The notes under the pieces are model-generated. The model was not told the DNA's origin, made no database searches, and was given only the letters and a program-made list of their open reading frames with translations. Of a stretch of DNA of 64,000 nt, positions 50,129 through 58,743 are shown one piece after another. Within the stretch, counting starts at the first letter, position 1, and every line of letters begins with the position of its first letter. Made by a program: the position numbers and the translations under genes. This DNA comes from Aquirufa rosea (GTDB taxonomy: Bacteria; Bacteroidota; Bacteroidia; Cytophagales; Spirosomataceae), in the NCBI RefSeq assembly GCF_004118285.1, contig NZ_SDHY01000001.1, positions 310,001-374,000 of the forward strand. Reading direction: 5' to 3'.

Positions 50129-51189
50129 CGCAAATTTGCTAGCTTAGATACATCCAAAAGTGTCATTTCGCTTCCGCGAATTTCTAGCAATCCTTCCTTT
50201 TTAAAATCACTTAAAGTACGAATGACCGTTTCAGTGGCAGTTCCAACTCTAGAAGCCAAATCTTCACGAGATAAACGTATTACCACCGGACCATTTCCAA
50301 TGTTTCCATAGGTCTTGGCTAATTCAACTAATGCCATAGAAACGCGTAGTCGTAAGGACTGGTAAGCCATTGAAACCAAAATTTTCTCATTTTTCATGAG
50401 ATAGCTGGTCAGTGCCTTTCTGAAATAAATTTCCAAATGAATATTTTGTTTCAATAAATCCTTGAATTCATTGGAAGAAATACTCAAAATAACCGATTCC
50501 TCTAAAGCTTCAGCTGTTTCCCGATAACTTTGGTTCTCCAGCATATCCACGTAACCAAAAAAATCACCTTCTTTGATAAAAGAAGTGATAAAATATTTAC
50601 CCTCACGGTTGGTATGATAGGTTTTTATTTTACCTTTTTCTAAAAAATACAAGCGAGATGGAGTATCTCCTTCCGAATATATACTCTGCTTTTTTTGTAA
50701 ATGGTGCGTTCTTTTTTCAATCTCATAATGTGAAAAATCCAGAAAATCCAAGGCTTTTTGAGCTAAGGATACTTCTGAATCCAATTCGACATCTAGCGAA
50801 CTACCTGTCATCAGAAGGGATTTCTTTTTTAATCTAGTCTCAATGGAACGCAATAATTCAACTTCTTGAAAAGGCTTGGTTAAAAAATCATCAGCCCCCA
50901 TTTCCATGCCTTTACGCATGTCTGAACGGTCCGTTTTGGCCGTTAAAAAAATAAAGGGAACCTGAGATAATTTCTCGTGTTTAGAAAATACCTGCAAAAC
51001 TCCAAAACCATCCAAATGAGGCATCATGATATCACAAATAACCAAATCCGGGAGATTTTGCTGTGCCAAACGAACCCCTTCAATTCCATCCGAGGCGGTT
51101 TCTACTACATAACCAGATAATTCTAAAAGTTCGGCAGTATTTTCTCGGATATCGTCACTATCCTCTATAAGAAGTATTTTATTCATCAT
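50122..51189 (-). CDS. Response regulator receiver fused to a Crp/Fnr-type transcription factor
   Basis: A 355-residue three-part regulator. The receiver (1-120) has D53 as phosphoacceptor in VICDIMMPHLDG, T83 and K105. A linker leads to a Crp-like beta-roll (about 160-275) and a Crp/Fnr helix-turn-helix (about 285-355). The recognition helix ATETVIRTLSDFK keeps the glutamate and arginine that read TTGA-type half sites. No Fnr-type cysteine cluster is present, so oxygen sensing by this protein itself is unlikely. It overlaps the upstream kinase gene by 11 bases and faces the cbb3 locus. I infer that the kinase controls it and that it targets cbb3 genes. Confidence 0.9.
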   Translation of the reverse strand: MMNKILLIEDSDDIRENTAELLELSGYVVETASDGIEGVRLAQQNLPDLVICDIMMPHLDGFGVLQVFSKHEKLSQVPFIFLTAKTDRSDMRKGMEMGADDFLTKPFQEVELLRSIETRLKKKSLLMTGSSLDVELDSEVSLAQKALDFLDFSHYEIEKRTHHLQKKQSIYSEGDTPSRLYFLEKGKIKTYHTNREGKYFITSFIKEGDFFGYVDMLENQSYRETAEALEESVILSISSNEFKDLLKQNIHLEIYFRKALTSYLMKNEKILVSMAYQSLRLRVSMALVELAKTYGNIGNGPVVIRLSREDLASRVGTATETVIRTLSDFKKEGLLEIRGSEMTLLDVSKLANLRY

Positions 51190-52402
51190 GGTTCAGTTTC
51201 GGTATTTCAATGGTAAGTTGAGTGCCTTGGTTAAGTTCTGACTCCAAAGTCATTCGTCCTTGAATTAATTCCAAATATCGGTCAATTAAATGTAAACCCA
51301 AACCAGTACCAGGAATCACCGTGGCATTACTACCTCGGAAGAATCGCTCAAACAAATGTTTTTTATCCTCATCACTGATGCCTATACCTCTATCTTTAAT
51401 ATTGATTTTCAGTAAGTTATTTTCCTCTCTAACGATTAATTCCACATTTTCATTGGAAAATTTTAAGGCATTAGAAAGGGCATTTAATAAGATTTTTCTA
51501 ATTACTGATTCATCGCTTACCCAAGTTTCTGAGGCCTTGAAATCCAAATTAATTTTTTGATTGACCTTTTTATAAGGAATTAAGTCGGATTTAATTTCCA
51601 TAAATAATGACTCCAATTCAATCGTGGAAACATGAATTTGGACATTCCCTGATTCTAGTTTTCCCACAGATAAAAATTCCTCCAAAATCATGGTCAAATG
51701 ATTGACAGAAGCCTTTATACGTCGAATATGCTGCTCTCTTTTGTCTTGTTCTTCCGCCTTTTGATATTTTTCCAAGAGGGTGGCAGAGCTCAAAATAGAG
51801 GTTAAAGGAGTTCTAAATTCATGCGAGGCCATTGATACGAAACGGGTTTTCAAATCACCCAATTCCTTTTCTTTCTGCAAAGCATTTTCTAATTCAATGG
51901 TATTTGCCTCCAATTGTTCTAAGGTATTCTGAAGGGCTTGGGTTCTTGACTTCACTTCCTCCTCCAAGGTCTCATTGAGTTGATTTATTTCTTGATTCTT
52001 CAAAATCAACTCCATTTCAACCTTTCTTTTTAGGGTAACATCACTGATAAAAGCAATGTAGAACATTTGTCCATCCTCTCGAAAATGACTCAGACTGATC
52101 TCTACTGGGAAAAGTGATTCATCCTTTCGCTTGGCTTTTAAGTCCAAACCTGCCCCCATAGGCCTATCTTGCGGATGGGACGCATATTTAGCTTGATGGT
52201 CATGATGTCTTGATCTAAGGTGATTAGGAATCAGAATTTCGATATTCTTGCCTTTGAGCTCATGGGGTTCATATCCAAATAAACGATCGGCAAAAGGATT
52301 GGTCAAAACGATATTACTGGAAGCATCTGTCACTAGAATACCAATAGCTGCTTCATTGAAGATGGCCTCATATTGAAATCTAGAAATTACAAGTGTTGAC
52401 AT
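51179..52402 (-). CDS. PAS-domain histidine kinase, FixL-like
   Basis: A 407-residue soluble sensor kinase. One PAS domain (about 8-125) is followed by a coiled coil (130-185), HisKA with the phosphoacceptor H194 in SMASHEFRTPL, and an ATPase domain with N307/N311, DRGIGIS and GTGLGL. The PAS segment PNHLRSRHHDHQAKY aligns without gaps to the heme-binding helix of FixL; H66 takes the heme-histidine place, but the FixL arginine that senses oxygen is a leucine (L87). The same RxRHxxH pattern occurs in heme-free PAS domains, so heme binding is open. No membrane helices are present. Confidence 0.9.
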   Translation of the reverse strand: MSTLVISRFQYEAIFNEAAIGILVTDASSNIVLTNPFADRLFGYEPHELKGKNIEILIPNHLRSRHHDHQAKYASHPQDRPMGAGLDLKAKRKDESLFPVEISLSHFREDGQMFYIAFISDVTLKRKVEMELILKNQEINQLNETLEEEVKSRTQALQNTLEQLEANTIELENALQKEKELGDLKTRFVSMASHEFRTPLTSILSSATLLEKYQKAEEQDKREQHIRRIKASVNHLTMILEEFLSVGKLESGNVQIHVSTIELESLFMEIKSDLIPYKKVNQKINLDFKASETWVSDESVIRKILLNALSNALKFSNENVELIVREENNLLKINIKDRGIGISDEDKKHLFERFFRGSNATVIPGTGLGLHLIDRYLELIQGRMTLESELNQGTQLTIEIPKLNHDE

Positions 52403-52452
52403 ACGCTTTTTAAACCTTCTAATTTACAAATTTTGACTAATAACCAAGGCAT

Positions 52453-54645
52453 TTAAGGATGATAAGATGACTTCTGATGTTTCAAAACATCCTTTAAATA
52501 AAAATGTACATCCTTAAATTTACCTTCTGTGTAATTAGACGCCTGATCAAAAAAATGGGGGGAATTTTTGTCGCCACTTTGTCCTCCTGCCAACAAAGAT
52601 TTAGCCTTGATTGTAGGACCGAATTCCACCGCACAAATAAAACTATTTCCATTAATTCCATACCATTTTCGGGTATTAGGGAAGGGTTTACTATTGTAGG
52701 AGGGAAGCATACCCCAAGTAGAAGAAGCAAAAGGCACAGGGAAACTTGATTGAACATCATCAAATGTAAAATCAACCTGATTATCAATCCTTTGCAATCG
52801 ATTGATTGCTCCCCAAGGTAGATTCCATTTACCCCAGGTTTTGGTCAAATCTGCCAAAACATTTTCCAATACCTGACACATTTCTTCCTCTTTTCCAGCA
52901 GCAAGGTAGGCTTCTATACTTTGAATCATGTCACTTTCACCCCCAAACAACACCTTTCTTGGAATCTTGGCTAGAATCTTTTGTCCCCAATGGACAGCTA
53001 AAGTTTGTGCAACAGAATTTACAGAGACGTAATAATTCCAGTTACGAAGCGTATCCATGGCCGATGTAAAATCAGTAGAATTTGCTATCCGTTTATCTCC
53101 AGCTTTAACTAGGGCAGGAATCAATAACTCAAATGCAGTCAATTTACGGTCATAGCCTAAACGAATCAGACTTTCCAAATCCAATTTTCCTGGACTGGAA
53201 AATAGCCTCACTGCATTTCTATCGCGGAAATTTTCCCCATCGGGAGCCATATATACGGGGTATTGGTCTCTCTTAGGACTAGAGAAACCAGCTACCGTAA
53301 AAGGAGTGGAGTTACAATTTTGAATCCATGCGCTCTTAGGATCTATAGTCTGTACGATTTCCGATAAGGCATGCAGGCCCTTCCAATCTAGTTCGGAACG
53401 AGTACCATCTTGTACTTTTGACCAATCAATATCCGGCTTTCTCTTAGGAACAAAATTTCCATGCCAATAAGCAATTCGACCGTTTTTACCGGCATACACC
53501 GTGTTATTAGAAGTATTGGCGCGCATGTTCATGACTTTTTGGAAAGATTCAAAACTAGTGGTTTTAGTTCTAGCCCAACTTTGAATCAAGCTCTTCATGG
53601 AACGATTATATGACCTCACTGAAATCCATTTTCCATCCCTTTGAGCCATAATTGGCCCCCGATGGTTGAAATATGCATTTATGTTGATAGGCTCTTTATC
53701 TCGCGACTTTAATTGAATGGTTTGTTCCTTCATGGGCAACCATTTACCATCCAACAAATATTCCATTCCCTTAGAACCTTCCCGAGTGGTTTCCGCATAA
53801 TTATCCGCCACATCCACCTGGCTAGAGTTGTGCATCCAACCGCCGTATGGGTTAAAACCCTGATAAACAAAAAATTGTCCCCAAGTCACCGCTCCATACA
53901 CCTGTAATCCCTCCTGACTGTTTACATGAACCTCCGGTCTAAAATAGAAAGTTACGTGTGGATTAATGTAAAATAAAGAATTCCCTGATTTCGATTTGGC
54001 AGGACCTACCGCAAAGCCATTGGAGCCTGTTAAATCTGCCTCAGGGTCATGAGGATTGATTTTCTGATATGTCAATCGCTGGCCATTTAAACCATAAAAT
54101 TGGGCCACTTCCGACTGATTCACACTTCCGGTAGATATGGCACCAATGCTCCCATCTGTCCAAAGTAGGGGATACCAAGGCTCAAAATGAGTTAATAAGG
54201 CGGGTTTTACTTCTGGATGCTTGGCTAGATAGTAATTGATTCCATCAGCATAGGCATTCAATAATTTCTTTAACCAGACTGGGCTATTTTTATAATCTTG
54301 TTTTGCTTCTTCTTGACTGATTATCAGCCGGATATATAAATCATTGGCCCATTCTTTGGATCCAAAAACCTCTGCTCTTCTTCCTAATTTTTCGATGTAA
54401 TTCATTTCTACCCGCATGAAATCATCTTCACACTGCGCATACAACAGCCCAAAAACTGCATCTGCATCAGATTTTCCATAAATGTGCGGTACTCCATATT
54501 CATCACGTATGATTTTTACCCGTTTAGCCTGTTCTTTCCATGCCTTCCATTGTTTTGAAGGAAAAGCGGAAACTATGGATGTAATAAAGGCTAGTATTAA
54601 GAGGAAAGAATACCGAAATAAAGAATGAGTTAATTTAGAATTCAT
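52453..54645 (-). CDS. Penicillin/AHL acylase-family N-terminal nucleophile hydrolase
   Basis: A 730-residue exported amidase precursor. The signal peptide (FLLILAFITSIVSAFPS) precedes the alpha chain with VKIIRDEYGVPHIYGKSDADA. The autocleavage site is G207-S208-N209 in LTGSNGFAVGPAKSKSG, giving a beta chain with Ser208 as nucleophile, as in PvdQ and penicillin G acylase. Substrates in the family include N-acyl homoserine lactones, acylated antibiotics and other amides; which applies is unknown. It is upstream of, and co-directional with, the PAS kinase gene across 50 bases. Confidence 0.92.
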   Translation of the reverse strand: MNSKLTHSLFRYSFLLILAFITSIVSAFPSKQWKAWKEQAKRVKIIRDEYGVPHIYGKSDADAVFGLLYAQCEDDFMRVEMNYIEKLGRRAEVFGSKEWANDLYIRLIISQEEAKQDYKNSPVWLKKLLNAYADGINYYLAKHPEVKPALLTHFEPWYPLLWTDGSIGAISTGSVNQSEVAQFYGLNGQRLTYQKINPHDPEADLTGSNGFAVGPAKSKSGNSLFYINPHVTFYFRPEVHVNSQEGLQVYGAVTWGQFFVYQGFNPYGGWMHNSSQVDVADNYAETTREGSKGMEYLLDGKWLPMKEQTIQLKSRDKEPININAYFNHRGPIMAQRDGKWISVRSYNRSMKSLIQSWARTKTTSFESFQKVMNMRANTSNNTVYAGKNGRIAYWHGNFVPKRKPDIDWSKVQDGTRSELDWKGLHALSEIVQTIDPKSAWIQNCNSTPFTVAGFSSPKRDQYPVYMAPDGENFRDRNAVRLFSSPGKLDLESLIRLGYDRKLTAFELLIPALVKAGDKRIANSTDFTSAMDTLRNWNYYVSVNSVAQTLAVHWGQKILAKIPRKVLFGGESDMIQSIEAYLAAGKEEEMCQVLENVLADLTKTWGKWNLPWGAINRLQRIDNQVDFTFDDVQSSFPVPFASSTWGMLPSYNSKPFPNTRKWYGINGNSFICAVEFGPTIKAKSLLAGGQSGDKNSPHFFDQASNYTEGKFKDVHFYLKDVLKHQKSSYHP

Positions 54646-54664
54646 AGTTTAGCTGTTGATTAAG

Positions 54665-54672
54665 CAAAAATA
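54665..54672 (-). promoter_or_regulatory. Candidate -7 element for the acylase gene
   Basis: TATTTTTG on the minus strand, a perfect TAnnTTTG, 19 bases before the ATG. No TTG at the usual distance. Confidence 0.36.
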
Positions 54673-54776
54673 CATTTTTTTAGTTTCGATGTTCAGGAAA
54701 TATTTTTTGCTTTACCCACATACATTTCCATAAAATTACCGGGTACTTGGGTATATAATATGTCATTTTGTCTTTT

Positions 54777-54784
54777 TAGATTTG
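54777..54784 (+). promoter_or_regulatory. Candidate -7 element for the large lipoprotein gene
   Basis: TAGATTTG, a perfect TAnnTTTG, 41 bases before the ATG. It lies between two near-copies of an 11-base sequence (TGTCATTTTGT at 54761 and TGTCATTCTGT at 54783), 22 bases apart. Confidence 0.36.
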
Positions 54785-54825
54785 TCATTCTGTAAGAAAT
54801 TTTCGCCTCAAAAACACCATCACAT

Positions 54826-57800
54826 ATGAAATTAAAGTACCTCCTTGCGCTTGTAATTGTTTCCGCCATTTCCTATTCCTGTAGGAATCAAATGGAAAAA
54901 GATACCTATCGAGTAATCCTAGAAGACCAAGATAATTTGGCAGAAAAAGCCAGGATAGCCAAAGAAAAATCACCCATAAAAATTGCTCCAGGCTTACAAA
55001 TTACCCGTTTTGCCTCAGATTCATTGGCTCCAGATCCAGTAGCCATGGACATAGACGATAAAGGCGCCATTTATATCACTCGTACCAACCGGGGAAAATA
55101 TTCAGAGTTTGATATTCGGGGGCACAGAGATTGGATGACAGAATCCATCGGATTTCAATCTGTCGCTGACAGAAAGGCCTTTTTACACAAAACCTTTGCG
55201 ACTGAAAATTCAGAAAAGAACAATTGGCTTCCTGATTTAAATAATGATGGTGTTCATGATGTAAATGATTTAAAAGTAGAAAAAGAAGAAATCTGGAAAA
55301 TTGAAGATAAAAACGGAGATGGTTTGGCTGATCAATCTACCCGCATTTTTAATGGGTTTCATGAGGAATACACGGATGTGGCAGGGGGAATCTTAATGCG
55401 TAAAAAAGATGCATTTATTGCTGTGGGACCAGATTTGTGGCGACTTAAAAATACGAAGAAAAACGGACTCTTAACTGACCCAGTATCTATTTCAACGGGT
55501 TATGGAGTACATATTGGATTTGGTGGACACGGGATGTCTGGAGTTATCGAAGGACCTGATGGAAAGATTTATTGGCAAATTGGAGACATTGGAGCGAATA
55601 TAACAGCAGTGGATGGAAAACAATATAAATACCCAAACTCTGGGGTAATTGTTCGTTCTAACCCTGATGGAAGCAATTTTGAGGTATTTGCATCGGGATT
55701 ACGAAATACTCACGAATTCGTATTTGATCATTATGGTAATCTAATCAGCTCTGATAATGATGGAGACCATCCGGGAGAAAGCGAACGTTTAGTGCATGTT
55801 GTAGAAGGCTCAGATGCGGGTTGGAGATCCAACTGGCAATATGGAAAATACACAGATCCTTCCAACAACTTATATAAGGTTTGGATGGATGAAAAATTAT
55901 ACGTTCCACGTTGGAAAGGACAAGCCGCTTACATTATTCCTCCTATCCGTAATTATCACAATGGACCAACGGGTATGTTGTTTAATCCTGGAACAGCTTT
56001 GGGTAAAAAGTGGACTAATAAGTTCTTCTTGGTGGAATTTGTAGGAAATCCTAATGCCTCTCACATTTGGTCGTTTGATTTAAAACCAAAAGGAGCATCC
56101 TTCGATTTCAAATCTGAGGAAGATATTGTGAGTGGAATTTTACCAACAGGTATGAGATTTGGACCCGATGGAGCCTTGTACGCAGCCGACTGGGTTTATG
56201 GTTGGGATGTAAAGCATTTTGGTCGTGTGTGGAAAATTGACGTAGATACTAAAAATAATGACTTAGAAAAAGAACGAGCTGAGACGAAACGTTTGATCCA
56301 ATTGGATTATGAAAAACAAAGTCCAGATATGCTGTATGATTTACTGTTTTACAACGACATGCGTGTACGCCAGAAAGCGCAATTTGAATTAGCCAAAAGG
56401 GGTAAAGCCTCGGTGGCCATATTCCAAAAAGCAATTCAGCAACGGGAAAATCAATTAGCCCGAATTCATGGAATTTGGGGAATAGGGCAATTAGGTGCTT
56501 CTGATGCACTAATTGGTAGTCAATTGGGTGCCTTATTGAATGACCCAGATGAGGAGATCATTGCACAAGGTGCCAAGGTCTTAGGGGATATTTTTAATAA
56601 AGATCATGAAGACAAGTTGATTCAATTATTGAATTCAAAAAATTCACGTATCAACTTCTTTGCATGCCAGGCATTGGGAAGAATCAAATCGGAAAAAGCC
56701 ATTCCAGGATTATTAAGTGTGTTAGAGAAAAATAATGATGAAGACCATTACATCCGTCATGCTGCGGTTTTAGCTCTTTCTAGGATAGGCAAAGAGGAGC
56801 CTATTGTGGCCTTAGCTAAATCAAACCATACCGCACTTAAAACTGCCGCTGTACTCGTATTACGTCGACTTTCTAGTCCTCAATTGGCTTTATTTTTACA
56901 AGATTCCGATGAATACATTGCCACAGAAGCGGCTAGAGCTATCAATGATGATGAGTCCGTTCCAGCAGCATTACCGGCATTAGCAGCGGCATTGAATAAT
57001 AAGGCTTGGAAAGGAGAACCATTATTGCGTAGAGCTATTAATGCATGTTTACGTGTAGGAGGTACTCAAGAGATTGATGCCTTAATTCAATTTAGCGAAA
57101 GAAACGACAATTCTGATGTCATTCGTGCGGAAGCCATTGCAACCCTTGGTTCATGGGCTAATCCTTCTGTGCTAGACCGCGTTGACGGTCGTCATAGAGG
57201 TGTTTTGCAAAGAAACCCTGCAGATGTAGTGGAACGCATCTACCCTAAAGTAGCCAACTTTTTACGCAGTTCTAATCCAGAGGTATTAATTGCCACAGCA
57301 AAATTATTGTCAGAGTTGAAAATTAAGGACTTCAGAAGTGAGCAAACCCAGATATTTTTAAATCATCCCAATGCCAAAGTACGTTCAGCTCAATTGGCAT
57401 CATTAGTTGCCTTAAATGACAGTCATTTAGCGCTTTTAGTACAAAAAGGAATGAATGATGCAGATAGAAGTGTACGTGGTGCTTCCTTGAGTTTCTTAAA
57501 TAAAATTGATTTTTCAAAGGCTCAATTACCTCATGTGGTTAATCCCATCATAGAAAAAGGTAGCGTATTGGAACAACAGCAATTATTGCAAAGTATAGGA
57601 AAAATGCCTGTAGATAAAACGGAGGATGTTTTGGCCGACTTGATTGAAAAAATGATTGCCAAAAAACTATCGAATGACATACGATTAGACCTAGTAGAGG
57701 CTGTTGAGGCAAGCAATTCACAAAAATTAGTAGCCAAATTAGATGCCCTAAAAACGAAAGGAACCTTAACAGACGAATTTAAAGATGCGTTATTTGGAGG

Positions 57801-58215
57801 TAATATCCAGGCGGGGAATAGTATTTTTTACCGTAATCAAATAGTACAATGTGTGCGCTGCCATAATGCTGGAGGAGAAGGTGGAATTGTAGGTCCTTCA
57901 CTGAAAGGTATTGGCAACAGATTAAGTAGAGAACAAATTTTACAGGCTTTAATTGAACCAAGTGCTCGAATTGCTCCTGGATATGGAACAATTACGTTAA
58001 AGTTGACGGATGGACAAGAAGTAAGCGGAACCGTAATTTCCGAGAACGAGAGTTTGATTCAATTAAAAACATCCGAGGCAGAACCTTTAAAAATAGCTAC
58101 TTCAAGAATTAAGTCAAGAGAAAACTCTCCATCCAGTATGCCACCAATGGGAAGTTTAATGTCGAAAAGAGAAATTAGGGATGTTGTAGAATTTTTATCA
58201 TCTTTGAGAAATTAA
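54826..58215 (+). CDS. Lipoprotein with beta-propeller, HEAT repeats and cytochrome c domain (PVC-type)
   Basis: An 1129-residue exported lipoprotein. The signal ends SAISYSC with lipidated C19. A beta-propeller of the soluble-dehydrogenase/PVC-type heme-protein kind follows (about 50-480; GFGGHGMSGVIEGPDGKIYW, LRNTHEFVFDHYGNL, PTGMRFGPDGALY). Inserted near residues 137 and 161 are two calcium-loop-like segments (DLNNDGVHD, DKNGDGLAD). About fifteen HEAT repeats span 480-960. The C-terminus has one heme site C1009-V-R-C-H1013 in a small cytochrome domain. It may oxidise a sugar or alcohol and pass electrons to a periplasmic carrier. The substrate is unknown. Confidence 0.88.
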   Translation: MKLKYLLALVIVSAISYSCRNQMEKDTYRVILEDQDNLAEKARIAKEKSPIKIAPGLQITRFASDSLAPDPVAMDIDDKGAIYITRTNRGKYSEFDIRGHRDWMTESIGFQSVADRKAFLHKTFATENSEKNNWLPDLNNDGVHDVNDLKVEKEEIWKIEDKNGDGLADQSTRIFNGFHEEYTDVAGGILMRKKDAFIAVGPDLWRLKNTKKNGLLTDPVSISTGYGVHIGFGGHGMSGVIEGPDGKIYWQIGDIGANITAVDGKQYKYPNSGVIVRSNPDGSNFEVFASGLRNTHEFVFDHYGNLISSDNDGDHPGESERLVHVVEGSDAGWRSNWQYGKYTDPSNNLYKVWMDEKLYVPRWKGQAAYIIPPIRNYHNGPTGMLFNPGTALGKKWTNKFFLVEFVGNPNASHIWSFDLKPKGASFDFKSEEDIVSGILPTGMRFGPDGALYAADWVYGWDVKHFGRVWKIDVDTKNNDLEKERAETKRLIQLDYEKQSPDMLYDLLFYNDMRVRQKAQFELAKRGKASVAIFQKAIQQRENQLARIHGIWGIGQLGASDALIGSQLGALLNDPDEEIIAQGAKVLGDIFNKDHEDKLIQLLNSKNSRINFFACQALGRIKSEKAIPGLLSVLEKNNDEDHYIRHAAVLALSRIGKEEPIVALAKSNHTALKTAAVLVLRRLSSPQLALFLQDSDEYIATEAARAINDDESVPAALPALAAALNNKAWKGEPLLRRAINACLRVGGTQEIDALIQFSERNDNSDVIRAEAIATLGSWANPSVLDRVDGRHRGVLQRNPADVVERIYPKVANFLRSSNPEVLIATAKLLSELKIKDFRSEQTQIFLNHPNAKVRSAQLASLVALNDSHLALLVQKGMNDADRSVRGASLSFLNKIDFSKAQLPHVVNPIIEKGSVLEQQQLLQSIGKMPVDKTEDVLADLIEKMIAKKLSNDIRLDLVEAVEASNSQKLVAKLDALKTKGTLTDEFKDALFGGNIQAGNSIFYRNQIVQCVRCHNAGGEGGIVGPSLKGIGNRLSREQILQALIEPSARIAPGYGTITLKLTDGQEVSGTVISENESLIQLKTSEAEPLKIATSRIKSRENSPSSMPPMGSLMSKREIRDVVEFLSSLRN

Positions 58216-58222
58216 AATTATT

Positions 58223-58230
58223 TATATTTG
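58223..58230 (+). promoter_or_regulatory. Candidate promoter of the unknown-SulP-dab cluster
   Basis: TATATTTG, a perfect TAnnTTTG, 15 bases before the ATG at 58246. A TTG at 58204-58206 lies 16 bases upstream, just short of the usual range and inside the end of the preceding gene. Confidence 0.38.
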
Positions 58231-58245
58231 ATATAAATATTTTTT

Positions 58246-58611
58246 ATGCGAATAAATCGGCATTTCTTACTTTTCGTCAGTATATTCTTTTTCATGGTCA
58301 CCGCGTCCATGAAACAAGTACTAGGCATAAAATCTGAAATAGCCGTTGATCATACCATTAAAGTCGAAAAAACTGAGTCAAAGGATTTCGGTTTTTTCGA
58401 CTTTTTTATGGAAGAAAGCCTCGATTCCACGGAAGAGGAAGAAGATGGGGAAATTACCCATTTTGATTTTGGATTTTTTTCAGAAGGAAATCAATGTTTG
58501 TTTTCTTTCTCTGGTTTTTTGGCCAATTTTCCAAAGGCCAATGTGCGTTATAAAAACTATAGCGCATCAATCATCCCATTTTTTATACGATTTAGAAATA
58601 TTAGGCTGTAG
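58246..58611 (+). CDS. Small exported or membrane protein of unknown function upstream of SulP
   Basis: I do not recognise a family. The 121-residue product begins with a hydrophobic signal or anchor (HFLLFVSIFFFMVTAS). The middle is acidic and phenylalanine-rich (DFGFFDFFMEESLDSTEEEEDGE, shortened here by me at both ends, then HFDFGFFSEG), and the C-terminus is basic and aromatic. The start has a -7 promoter box 15 bases upstream. It lies 132 bases before the SulP gene in the same direction. A link to bicarbonate uptake is only positional. Codon use and spacing favour a real gene. Confidence 0.6.
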   Translation: MRINRHFLLFVSIFFFMVTASMKQVLGIKSEIAVDHTIKVEKTESKDFGFFDFFMEESLDSTEEEEDGEITHFDFGFFSEGNQCLFSFSGFLANFPKANVRYKNYSASIIPFFIRFRNIRL

Positions 58612-58743
58612 AATAATCCCGCACATTATTCTTAATTCAATTTGCCTAATTGAAAAATCTCACACTCTAACAAGGAGCTTAATTGCTATTTAAAGTTTGA
58701 CCAGCAATCTTTAAATGGGGTTCAGCTATATTGAAAACATCGT

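Noticed and set aside
52494-53069. Several 80-100 codon frames inside the acylase gene
   Set aside because: All are out-of-frame shadows of the acylase, which has a complete domain and catalytic site.
58346-58693. 115-codon frame overlapping the 121-residue gene upstream of SulP
   Set aside because: The competing frame has a signal-like N-terminus and a promoter box at the right distance; this one has neither.
58690-58720. 8-bp inverted repeat (ATTTAAAG/CTTTAAAT) before the SulP gene as a terminator
   Set aside because: It is AT-only apart from one pair, has a 13-base loop and no T-run, so it is too weak to call.
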